Of a DNA stretch of 64,000 bases, positions 37,531 to 47,700 are shown piece after piece. The position numbers and the translations under genes were made by a program. The DNA is taken from assembly GCA_037892935.1 (NCBI GenBank), contig JAYXKI010000003.1, positions 2,976,001 to 3,040,000 on the forward strand, given 5' to 3'. Position 1 is the first letter of the stretch; each line of letters begins with the position of its first letter. Under the pieces are notes generated by a model, which made no database searches, was not told the origin of the DNA, and saw only the letters and a program-made list of their open reading frames with translations. Origin of the DNA: Phlebopus portentosus. Taxonomy: Eukaryota; Basidiomycota; Agaricomycetes; Boletales; Boletinellaceae.

Positions 37531-37624
37531 TATAATGAGTAGGGTTAAGTATAATATAGTTATATATGATATATGACAGTTTATATAGGTTAGATTATAT
37601 TTAAAAGCAAGTTGATATTGTACA

Positions 37625-37907
37625 ACTAAACTTTATATATATATTAAGTATTATATGTTATAGTAAGTAATTAAATATAAGAACTGGAATAGTATTTAAC
37701 AGAGTAAGATTTAGATAAGATAAAAACTAGCAATATATAAAATAGAGTAGAATATAATCAGAAATAAGTGTAACCCCAGAAGCAGAAAGTATATAATATA
37801 AATAAATAAAGTAGAGCAATTATATAATGAAGAAGAAAGCTGACAAAGAGAAGATTACACAACTGCATTACATAATCATATTACATAATAGTATATATTA
37901 GGCTTAG
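37625..37907. repeat. dispersed AT-rich repeat, copy 2
   Basis: Same-orientation copy of 28050-28350 with scattered substitutions and small indels. It ends in ggcttagggttat, immediately left of the segmental duplication boundary. Confidence 0.8.
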
Positions 37908-38052
37908 GGTTATAGGGTGTGCTAGGATTGGGGTCTAGGGTTTGCTAGGGTTCCCCATTCGGAAGAAGGCACTGAAGGACTCGGTGTGACAAAGATATCA
38001 TTTAGGAATTCCCTTATATAGCGAGATGTGTATGGCACGTACAAGAGACTTG

Positions 38053-39226
38053 TGTCGTGGCCTTCACGACACACTGAACACAGAACATGGCATCAAGTGA
38101 AAAAATTGGATGCATAGGCAGTGTCGATCAGCTCACGACGTGGAGTACATGGGTCAGGTCATGGACTCTGCAACTGCAACAAGACAATGCATGAGCCATG
38201 TCATGTCGTTCAGTCTACGACACGAAGTGCGTGGGCCAGGTCATGAAGTCTACGACATGTAGTGCATGGGCTGTGTCGCTCAGTCTACGACATGGAGTGC
38301 TTGGGCCGTGTCCTTCCGTCTCCGACAAGGAGTGCATAGGACGTGTCGAGGAGCTTACGACATGGTGTGCAGGGCCGGGCGCAAACTCTATGACCCGGTC
38401 TGCATGCTTCACGTCGTGGACTGAGCGATATGGCCCACACACTCCATGTCGAAGACTGGACAACTTGGCCTAAGTCCTCCGTGTCGTAGATCGAGCGACG
38501 TGGCTCATGCACTTTACGTCGTAAAGTCCACGATTCGGCCTCCGCTCTCCATGTCGTAGACTGAACGACATATGCTATGAGCAATGCGCAGAGTCCATGA
38601 TCTGGTCCATGCACTCCACGTCATAGGCTGAGCAACACCGCTTTTCACGCCACGTCGCAGACTACTGACTGACATGGGCTACTCACTGTGTCGTATACTG
38701 AACGACACGGAGCGCGTAGGCCATTTCGAACTGTCTGCGACAAGAAGTTCATTAGACAGGCCGCGGACTCTCCAAACTGGCCTGCACAAACCGTGTGTGG
38801 AATAAACGACATGTGTCATCCTCTCCACGTCATAGCCTGAACGACAAGGCCTGTGCACTCAGTGTCGTAGAGTCCACGACACGAGTGCTCTTTGGTTATG
38901 AATTCAGACACTTGTGGATTGAACAACTCTGTCAATAAATACCATCATAGTTTTACAACTGTTAAACTGAGGTAAGAAGATTTGGTCGCTTACGGGTGTG
39001 AATCCTTGTCATCAGAACAAGAACTCTGTTCAAGTCGTTAACAATGACTTGATGTAAGCTCTAACTATTTAAGTGTTTCAAACGACCTTGTGCGAGGTGT
39101 CGTCGGTCCAACGACACAAGCAGAAAAGCTAAATGTACGGCAGTTCTAAGCAGCACCTGAACTAATTGTATGATTGACATAAATTGTAAAGAACCCTGTA
39201 CTCCCTTCGTCGTGAGTTCAACGACA
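38053..39226. repeat. 35-bp array of 19-bp TGTCG...CGACA palindromes
   Basis: Palindromes of 19 bp start at 38053, 38122, 38204, 38239, 38274, 38309, 38344, 38412, 38447, 38482, 38517, 38552, 38619, 38689, 38828, 38863, 39098 and 39208. Two runs are exactly 35 bp apart (38204-38344 and 38412-38552). Typical forms are TGTCGTTCAGTCTACGACA and TGTCGTAGACTGAACGACA: outer 6 bp conserved, 7-bp centre variable. Spacers of 16 bp are themselves related (gagtgcatgggcc-like). A decayed tandem repeat is the simplest reading. Confidence 0.88.
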
Positions 39227-39443
39227 CCAATGGCTCTCTAGAGTGAATCTTGTCCGTCAAGTCACTTCAATTTTTCTGACTACACAATGTCTTTATAATC
39301 ATATAATTCTACACTTGTCTTGCTGAATTAACAAAAAAGTTCTGTCAAGTGGGCAATGATGAAATTCAAGGATCGTTGATCAAATGGCTGATTAAAACCT
39401 GAAATCTGAGCCCAACTTTTATTTCATATTTTTATCTAGTCAT

Positions 39444-40531
39444 TCAACGCGGTTTCCATTTCTGACCGTTCAACATTGCCTTGCCTCCCACAATGTCAAA
39501 TCTATATTTGCTCTGTGGCAGACCTGTGAAACGAGGTTTTCGCCGCAGATGGCTGTAAAGCACGTAACCAGCGTCTGCGTCGCAAGCAGCATCTGTAAAA
39601 TGAGAAATGCATAACAATTACAAAATCTCACAATCCAGAAGCAATTTAAAATACTTACAATCGAGTTCACTCTCAGTCAACTCCCTTGTCCAATCTTTCG
39701 CGCCCCTTGTTTTGTCCAGCTTAACCTCCAAAAAATGTTTGGTGAGTTCAGCTAGGGCGATCTCGTGCGCGAAAGGTCGGATTTTTGGTGGTGAGAACCA
39801 CCACCTCGGAGTTTGCAGCCGTCGACGAAGAGGGACTTTTCTTGAAGGCCATGCAGCCTCTACGCACTTCGCGACATATGACAGTTCGACGCAGGCCATG
39901 ACGTCGACATCGAAGTCTCTCTTCAAGCACATTGCATCACCTATTAGTTACATACAGTCAGTTAGCAAGAATGCCCGAGTCCAAAAAATAAATAAAAATA
40001 AGAAATACTTCTTATCCCGACTCCAACCTTCTCGATCTCGGGATTGTTGAGAAGGTCAACGAGGCATCTCGGGAGGGTTTTGGGAGGCAGGCTCTCTAAA
40101 AGTAAAATAGATCACAAAAAAGTAATCAGTGTTCGAGTTTAAGAGTTTGATCGAATGGAATTACCAGAGAACATCGTCGTCTGAATGACGAGGACGACGT
40201 CGGACGTTGCAATCTGGAGAGTTGCAACAGAACGGGAAGGGCCACCTTTTTCCAAGTCAAACCCAATGTATCCCGGGGAAGACGAGACAAGCTGGAATAC
40301 GGCTGGCTCGACGTCTTCCAGCGTCGTGATGTACATGACGTTTGCAGCACGCACGGTATATCTTCGGCGAAATCGAATCTAAACAGCAACTAAGAAATGT
40401 CTGATGAAGAAAAAAGCTGATACCTGCGTTCCCAAACGAAAAGCACATGGTATTGAGATTGAGATTATGATGGAAAAAACATACACTGAAAATCTATTAT
40501 CTTTTGTACTCGGATATGTTAGTCGACTCAT
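39444..40531 (-). CDS. 3'-5' exonuclease, Werner/RNase D-like DEDDy fold, 279 aa (copy 1)
   Basis: Five exons: 40531-40424, 40378-40165, 40095-40009, 39940-39659 and 39592-39444. The introns are 45, 69, 68 and 66 bp and the exons total 840 nt. Motif I is GFDLE (Asp77, Glu79), followed by SVATLQIATSDVVLVIQ. Motif II lies in VGVGIRSDAMCLKRD (Asp138). Motif III is Tyr231-x3-Asp235 (YAACD), formed across the last intron. All catalytic positions of the DEDDy class are present, so it should remove nucleotides from DNA or RNA 3' ends with divalent metal ions. No helicase or HRDC part is attached. The start codon abuts a 19-bp palindrome, and palindrome arrays lie on both sides. Introns show it is not a retrocopy. 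Confidence 0.9.
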
Positions 40532-41573
40532 GTCGTTGTATCAGCGACGCCGTATTCTTCTCCTGCGGTTCTCTTCACAGCAAAAATGGAAAAGATCGGG
40601 AGGAGCGCTTAAAGAGCTTCTAAGTAATGTCGTCCATTCTCCGACATCATAGAAGTACTAGGAATCACAGACATCAATTGAGAAAACCAAGCAAGCGCTC
40701 GGCATTTATGAAGTTCTTATCCAGCGGCATTCTTTTTTTGAAAATTTTATGTAGGATAGGAGTGTCGTGAATCCAACGACACCAGTAGACGCTCGCTCTT
40801 CACATCAACTTTTTACAGATTCACTTCCTAACCCGGATCAGTTGTCGTCATCGAGTCACCAATGGAAGATGAGAAATTTTTCACGGGCGTATAGGTAGTC
40901 TGGAACCAAACGAATGTCGTCAATTCGACGACATGCGCAGTCCGACATCAAAGAAGTACAAGGAATCACGGACATCAATTGAGAAAACTAAGCAGGCAAG
41001 CGTCTGAAAGACTTTTTTTATCTAGTGTCGTTGATCGGTCGACAAGGCGCAGTTCTATGACTAATTTTCGATCTCCTCTTGGTGACTAACTTTCACTTGA
41101 TCGGAGTGTCGTGAATTCATCGACGCACGTAGACGCTCATTCAGTTCTTGATGCGATCAGTTGTCGTCGTCAAGTCACCGATGAGAAGATGAGAAATTCT
41201 TTTATGGGCGTCTAAATGGACTGGAACTAAATGAATGTCGTCGATTTAACGACATGCGCAGTCGAGCGAGCGTCTATAAGACTTTTTTTATCCAGTGTCG
41301 TTGATCCGTCGACATTGCGCAGTTCTATGATTAATTTCCGCTCTTCACGCGAAGTTGAGTCATTTACTCACCCGGATCTAAATGGTCTCGTCACTAGAAG
41401 ACCAGCGGAGTCTTTCTCTAGACTGAGGCTTCTCTTCACATTTGCGCTACAATTTTTATAGGCGCCTAAAAGAATCTTGTCAGAAGTGTCGCTAGCTCAA
41501 CGACACTTGTCATCTTTTCATTCTACGTGTTTACTCAGTTGGGACCAAACCCTGTGTCGCTGAGTCATCGACG
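40531..41573. repeat. scattered 19-bp TGTCG...CGACA palindromes upstream of exonuclease gene
   Basis: Starts at 40531, 40628, 40764, 40843, 40915, 41026, 41107, 41162, 41236, 41296, 41487 and 41555. Examples are TGTCGTGAATCCAACGACA (40764) and TGTCGTTGATCCGTCGACA (41296). Spacing is irregular, 55-190 bp. 40843 and 41162 have a decayed right half (TCACC in place of CGACA). No gene was recognised between them. Confidence 0.85.
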
Positions 41574-41734
41574 TAATGTACACGTAAAGGTCGTTCTTCA
41601 CGCCTCCTTCTTCGCTCGTAAAAAAATTGCTGTGCTGCCTTCTAAACTATCTTGACTCATTTCTTTTCTCCCATCACATCACAACTCAGGAATGAAATTT
41701 TAATGACTCATTGCATTTTTCATCATTTTCAGAC

Positions 41735-41931
41735 AGGACCTGCATGTGCAGGACCTTGGCTGCCTTCGGCTTCCGGTGCACACTCAACAATCGACTTAGA
41801 ACTGGTCCGGACAGGGGAAATCTGACTGTTTAATTAAAAACATAGCATTGCGATGGCCAGAAAGTGGTGTTGACGCAATGTGATTTCTGCCCAGTGCTCT
41901 GAATTTCAAAGTGAAGAAATTCAGCCAGGCA

Positions 41932-41967
<36 letters not shown>

Positions 41968-42031
41968 ATAGCTAAATATGCCTCGTCATCTAGTTGGTGG
42001 CGCGCATGAAGGGATTAATGAGATTTCCATT
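41735..42031 (+). rRNA. large-subunit (25S/28S) rRNA relic, left part
   Basis: It matches conserved LSU rRNA: cgacttagaactggtccgg, aaacatagcattgcgatggc and the highly conserved block around 41935-41975 with cggcgggagtaactatgact. Changes at normally invariant sites (ttaagatagct for ttaaggtagcc) show it is not functional. It stops at 42031, where a transposon is inserted, and resumes at 44214. Confidence 0.9.
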
Positions 42032-44213
42032 CACTGCATATTGGAGGTCCCTAACACATACTTGTGTAGCCGTACGTACCTAAGATAAGGAAATCTACGC
42101 AAAAATCTGTCTTACATCACACAGAAAATTTGTGTAGAACAAAATACATTAGGAACACAGATATACACATTTCTGTGTAGATCACGCAACATAAAAGTCT
42201 GTATAGTCTTGTCTAGCTGACGTGGTGCTTGATTAGATTTTGAGAGTTGATATATAAGAACTAGACTAGATTTGTATTTGCGAGCGAGACTGCGAGTGAC
42301 GAGTGTCACACGAACTTAGATGCATTTGTCGTTCTCTTTGCCACCACTGTCATGCCACTCTATCCACCCCAGCACCTACAAATCATCTCCGTCCCTGCTT
42401 CATCCACCTCATTCATGACTGTTTCACGGCACCGTCACTGAGGCCGTCATCACTGTTCCTGCTTACTTTAATGACTCGTAAAGTCAGGCGACGAAGGACG
42501 CCGGTGTCATCTCTGGCCTCAACTTCTTCTGAATCATCAACGAACCCACGGCGGCTGCTATCGCGTATGGTCTTGACAAGAAGCTCCAAGGCGAGCGCAA
42601 TGTCCTCATTTTCGACCTTGGTGGAGGTACCTTTGATGTGTCGCTCTTGACCATTGAGGAGGGTATCTTCGACGTCAAGGCAGCTGCCGGCGATAGTCAC
42701 TTGGGTGGTGAGGACTTTGACAATCACCTCGTAAACTACTTCGTTCAGGAGTTCAAGCGCAAGAACAAGAAGGGTATGCAATTTTAAGTCATTCCGATGA
42801 CGTACGATCATGGTATTGAGGCTGATTTTCTTAGATCTTTCATCGAACCCTCGTGCTCTTCGCCAACTCCGTACCGCTTGCGAGCGTGCGAAGCGTACAC
42901 TGTCGTCGGCAGCGCAGATGACCATCAAAATTGACTCACTCTATGAGGGTATCGACTCTTACACCTCGATCACCCGTGCACGATTCGAGGAGCTATGCCA
43001 AGATCTCTTCCGGTCTACACTTGAGCCTGTTGAGAAGGTTCTCCGGGACTCCAAGATCGATAAGTCCAACGTACACGAGATCGTCCTTGTCAGTGGTTCC
43101 ATCCGTATCCCCTGTATTGTCAAGTTCGTGTCTCGCTTCTTCAACGACAAGGAGCCATCCAAGTCTATCAACCCAGATGAGGCTGTCGCGTACAGTAAAG
43201 AAGTCCGAGATCTTCTTGAAAGGTACTAACAGACAACCTAGTGTGAGCGTTCAGGCGTACAAAGTTTGTTTCTGACTTCTTCAACAACAAGGCGCCATGC
43301 AAGTCCATCAACCTAGACGAGGCTGTCATGTACGGTGCTGTCATCCAGGCTGTTATCCTCAAGGGACGTATCTCGGAGAGGAGCCAAGACCTCCTCTTGC
43401 TTGATGTCGTTCCTCTGTCGCTCGGTATCGAGACTGCTGATGGTGTCCTGACCACATTGATCAAGCATAACATGACTGTCCCAACGAAGAAGTCTGAGAT
43501 CTCCTCGACGTATGCTGACAACCAGCCCAGTGTGCTCATCCAGGTCTGTGAAGGAGAGCACACGCGTACAAGGGACAAGAACCTGCTTGGCAAGTTTGAG
43601 CTTACTGATACCCCATCTGTACCTCCTGGTGTCCCGCAAATTGAAGTCACATTTGATCTCACTGCCAATGGTATCCTCAACGTCTGTGCTTTATAGGATG
43701 ACTGACAAGTCGAATTGCATCACTATCACCAACGACAAGGGCTGTCTGTCCAGTGAACGCAAGTTCAAGAAGGCTGAGCAATTCAAGGCTGAAGATAAGG
43801 CCGAGACTGCACATTCATTTGTTGTGGAACTATGATCTAGAAAATGGACGGATCCGCCTTTCTGAGAAAATGGGCTCAAATATGTTTTCGATAATTTCTT
43901 AATAAAGATTTAAATTGGAAATCAGATTTTTTGGGGTGCTGCGCTAGCATAAATATACAGGAAATATATGACAAACTACACGAAACTACACAAAGCTACA
44001 CAAGACTACACAATTGAGCCTAAGTGATACACACAAAACTACGCAGGTGGTCTTTTTAGCAGAGCTAGATGGTTCGTGCTAATCCTGAAAGTTCAGGAAC
44101 TTACAATCTAACAGCAAATCCGTGTAGGTAAGCTACATTTCCCGTGTAGTCGGGTGTTTTGTCTCTTAACAGCAGACTACACGGACCCGCGATAATCGTG
44201 TCAATACACAGTG
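42032..44213. mobile_element. 2,182-bp CACTG-ended non-autonomous element carrying hsp70 fragment
   Basis: The left end is CACTGCATATTG. The right end, reversed, is CACTGTGTATTG (10 of 12 match). The flanking duplication is att (42029-42031 and 44214-44216). Removing the element and one att restores continuous rRNA-like sequence. Subterminal TGTGTAG words occur near the left end (42063, 42131, 42174) and in opposite orientation near the right end (43975-44185). No transposase is encoded. It resembles a Pack-type CACTA that captured host DNA. Confidence 0.85.
42431..43835 (+). pseudogene. hsp70 (DnaK-family) fragment, broken
   Basis: It encodes pieces of an Hsp70 ATPase domain: [58 protein letters not shown] and RARFEELC. 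Part of the substrate-binding domain follows ([18 protein letters not shown], then a [22 protein letters not shown] stretch). In-frame stops follow NDS and NFF. A block containing KSINPDEAV is followed by a second divergent copy, KSINLDEAV, after a break near 43195-43260. An intron near 42774-42835 is retained, so the capture was from genomic DNA. The N- and C-termini of Hsp70 are missing. Confidence 0.88.
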
Positions 44214-44527
44214 ATTGTCCATTCAGGCCGTCTGCAAAGTGTTCATCCCCGTGAAACCACACCAAGGGAAGAACAGAAGGGAAGAACAGGCTTTGCAGAA
44301 CTAGCGGAGAAAAAAGACCCCGTTGAGCTTGACTCTAGTTTGATAAAAGACATAGAGGGTGTAGAACAAGTGGGAGGCTTCGGTGCTAGTGAAATACCAC
44401 TACCTTTATCGTCTTTTTACTTATTCTTATTCATTCAATGAGGCGGAGCAGTGGTTAACAGCCCCACCTGTTGGCTTCAAGGTCTTTCGCAGGTCAATCT
44501 GGGTTGAAGACATTGTCAAGTGGGGTA
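44214..44527 (+). rRNA. large-subunit rRNA relic, right part
   Basis: It continues the relic at 41735-42031: gttgagcttgactctagttt, agacatagagggtgtagaac, tgaaataccactacctttat and gggttgaagacattgtcaag are LSU rRNA blocks in the right order. Insertions and substitutions mark decay. Similarity fades after about 44527, some 130 bp before the TATA box of the next gene. Confidence 0.88.
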
Positions 44528-44659
44528 GACCGAAGTAGGCCGAGGCTTGGATTGCTCGCCAAGGATACGCGTTGCAATTGAGCTTGGTATAACGTGCAGA
44601 GCTGCGCAAAGTCATGGGACCGTGATTTTATGGTTGTGTTGTTCTGACTGCGATAAATG

Positions 44660-44666
44660 TATAAAA
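44660..44666 (+). promoter_or_regulatory. TATA box of the 974-aa protein gene
   Basis: TATAAAA lies 102 bp upstream of the ATG at 44762. Between them the leader holds an inverted repeat (tcgttcg at 44688 and cgaacga at 44708). Confidence 0.5.
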
Positions 44667-44761
44667 ATAATTTCTCCGAGAGCGTGTCGTTCGACCTTCC
44701 TTCATCTCGAACGAACTACTCACTGCCCATACTGCTTCACCCCCCTTGCTATCTGCCCTCA

Positions 44762-47700
44762 ATGTCTGATCCTGAAGTCGACGTCCAGCCCGAGAAGACG
44801 TTCATGAACTTGGAACAGTTTGTCTATAACTGCGATGCGATCATGAAAGGTGCTGTCTTCAATGCTCATGGTGAGCTCATGCATAACGACGGATCAATTT
44901 TCGACGGAAGTCAAAGTACTCGGTCCTTCGCGATCGATGAAGACATGGAGAAGGATGCTGCCATTGTAAATTCCGTGGACTTTGCACTGACTGGCCACAT
45001 TCCAACCACTGGCGACAATGAGGCCTGCCAAGCATCAGTATCTCTGACTGACTACCATCTGCTCAACGGGAATGGGCTTCGGACTCTGCGAGACTACGAC
45101 TCCGTCATCGGGATGTCCAAGGACTTGCCCTACACCACGAGTATGAAGATGCGGGTTTGGCCAGACGTTACGAAGGGCCTTCAGAACAACGTGCATGTGT
45201 TTTACGAGAACACCGAGGTGAGTTTCATCTGGACTTTTCATTGGCTTCGGCGAACCCCCTCTGCCGACTTTTTTCTGTGATGGTGATGTCGATGACCGGA
45301 CGACGCGTTCGTCGGGGTCATGACGTCGGGGACGGGATGATGCATTTTTTGTGCTCGCGTTGTCAATGAGCGAACAATATGTTTGTCGCGGTCATGTTGT
45401 CGATGAGTGGACGACACGTTCGAGGCGGTGGTGCTGTCGGTGACCGAACGATGTACTCAACACGGTCGTGTTGTCGATGAACAAACGACGCCCTCGGGAC
45501 ACTAGTGTCGGTGACGGGCCGACACCTTTGCGCACCTGTGTTCTTGGCGGCGGGAGCATGCATCCGTCGGGCGGTTGTGTTGTCGATGAAGGGACGACAC
45601 CAACGACAAGTGCTGTTTTAACGCATCTGAGGTCCAACAAGGTGTCGTGGCTTGAACGACATGCTGCCTCTTTCTTTTCACGCGTCTCACAGCGAGCTTC
45701 AAAGGTTAACAACCTAGCCGCTCGCTATGACGTCGTTTACCGAACGACACGGGGCACAACTGATCTCGTTCTCGTGATAAGTCAAGTTTCTTTTTGGCTT
45801 TCATTGTTATTCCGCGTCGTTCACAGTACGACACGGAGGGCCTTTTGCTCACCAGCACATCATCTCTTTTGTCTTTCCTCTCTCCATCGTGTCGGCCTCC
45901 GATCGACATAAGGCACTACTCTTTGCTCGCATCTAGACCTCCACAACAGCGTCGTATCCTGAACGACATGTATCTACATTCTTCTCCTCTATTTTTTCTT
46001 TATTCTTTTGGCAATCCGTCTATGCTTTTTCTCTTGCTCATCTTGTCACTATATTCGCGACTCATTATTCATTTCTTAGGGCAAGAAGTTCAAGCTTCAT
46101 CACATTCCTAACTTGGATTTCGGAAGCGTCGGCGGAAACATTGCCATTCGTCTCTTCTTTCCGGAGTTGTACACCCCCGTCACTGCAAATTTCGTTCCTG
46201 CTCCGATGAGAATTGCTCCCATCTTGTATGACACCTGCATCCGCACCGTCCTCGAGCAAGTCATGCCGGACCGCATGGGACACCTGCCTACCAATTACAC
46301 TGCGGAGATGACAAGGACCCAGACAAAGTCCGGAACACACGTTCGTTCCTCCTACGACATTCCTGAGGATTCTCTGCAGATGTTCTGCGATCTCTTCTTC
46401 GACAAACTGTCGGAATACGATTGGGGCAGAAATGCTTTTTTCGGCCATGAGATTCGAGGTGCCAAGAACAGCAACTTCCACGAAATCCATATCTATACCG
46501 CAGAAGCAGCCCTCACCCGTCTGTCGGAACATCTCTCTGCTGACGACATCGTGGAATCTATTGCCCTGGGTAATGCGAAATGGTACATAGACGTGGGCTT
46601 CGAAGTCACCTATCCGGCTCATACTTTGTTGCCGATGCGTCTCATGCATCCGCATATTCTGGCTTGGATGCTTGGTATCAGCGAGGATGATGCTAGGGTG
46701 CACCTGCGGACTTCTAGTCGCACCAACATTCACGAAATCGCCCACTTGAAAAAAGCCTGCGGATTTGACGTGTCGTTTGGATTCAATGGTGCAGGGCCCA
46801 TGGAATGCATGTATGCTGTCGCCTACGGTGTCGAGAAGACACCGACAGCATTGATTGAACGCGGCCACAATGCGAAATACGTCAAATGCTCTGAATTGGT
46901 CAAGCTCCGTCAAGAACGCAAGACGTCCTTCCCATTGCTCGTGAATCTTTTCAACTCATTCAACAGTTGCGCTGCCACCGATATCAGCTACGCTGTCAGA
47001 TTTGAAGTCCGGGTTCCCCTTGCTCATGCCCTGACACCATTCACGACTCGTCCTCCCGCTCTGTCCTCCTTCATTTATGCTATACCGAACAGGATTTATT
47101 GGTGAGTCACTACTCTTTCATCGTGTCGTGGGCTGGACGACATGAGCTCATTTTTTTCTTTCAGGGGCTTCAAAGCAGAGAGGGTCCGTGCTATCAAAAC
47201 ATGTATTCAATGGATTCTCTCCTGTCCTCGCGACACTGTCTTCTACGACATTCCATCTCTTGCGCTCGTTGCAGGTCTCACATACATGGCAAATGCTCTC
47301 TGCAACCGCCCTGAAGAGGGCTCAGCTTGGACCATGCTTCGAGATGGTCTATTGCCTCATGCCAAGGTCCCAAGGGATGCCTTCAGTGAAACTCATCAAC
47401 AGCTTCACCGGCTGAACAGAGGGCTTGAGCGGGGCGACAGGGTACAATTTGTGGAGGGCCCAGATGGAGAAATGGTTGAGTATGATGAAGCGGAAGAAGA
47501 CATTGGGGATTCTCATTTGGTCTCTGTGGATAACACTGGCGCGTTCTTTATCAAGGGTATCACCTTCGGTGACAACAATCTGAGTCCTACACTCACTAAT
47601 GGCTACCGCGTCCACCGGAACTGTCTTGAAACACTTTTCCAGACCAAGAGCTTATCATTGCTGTACATGGATGCTACGCAGGGTGGAGACAGGTCTGTTG

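Larger units (their letters stand above)
37908..41473. repeat. segmental duplication, copy 1 (copy 2: 60548-64000)
   Basis: From gggttatagggtgtgctagg at 37908 the sequence matches 60548 onward through the palindrome array, the exonuclease gene and its upstream palindromes. The offset drifts from 22,640 to 22,540 because of indels. The right limit cannot be set because copy 2 runs off the window. The left edge is G-rich and telomere-like (several tagggt words within 60 bp). Confidence 0.9.

Noticed and set aside
38053..38881. CRISPR-like look: palindromic repeat plus spacers of constant length
   Set aside because: The DNA is clearly from a eukaryotic nuclear genome, the spacers are degenerate copies of each other, and no cas-like genes are present. 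A decayed tandem repeat explains it.
42413..43680. Minus-strand open frames of 170 codons opposite hsp70
   Set aside because: They are shadows of the conserved hsp70 frame on the plus strand, a known effect of Hsp70 codon usage.
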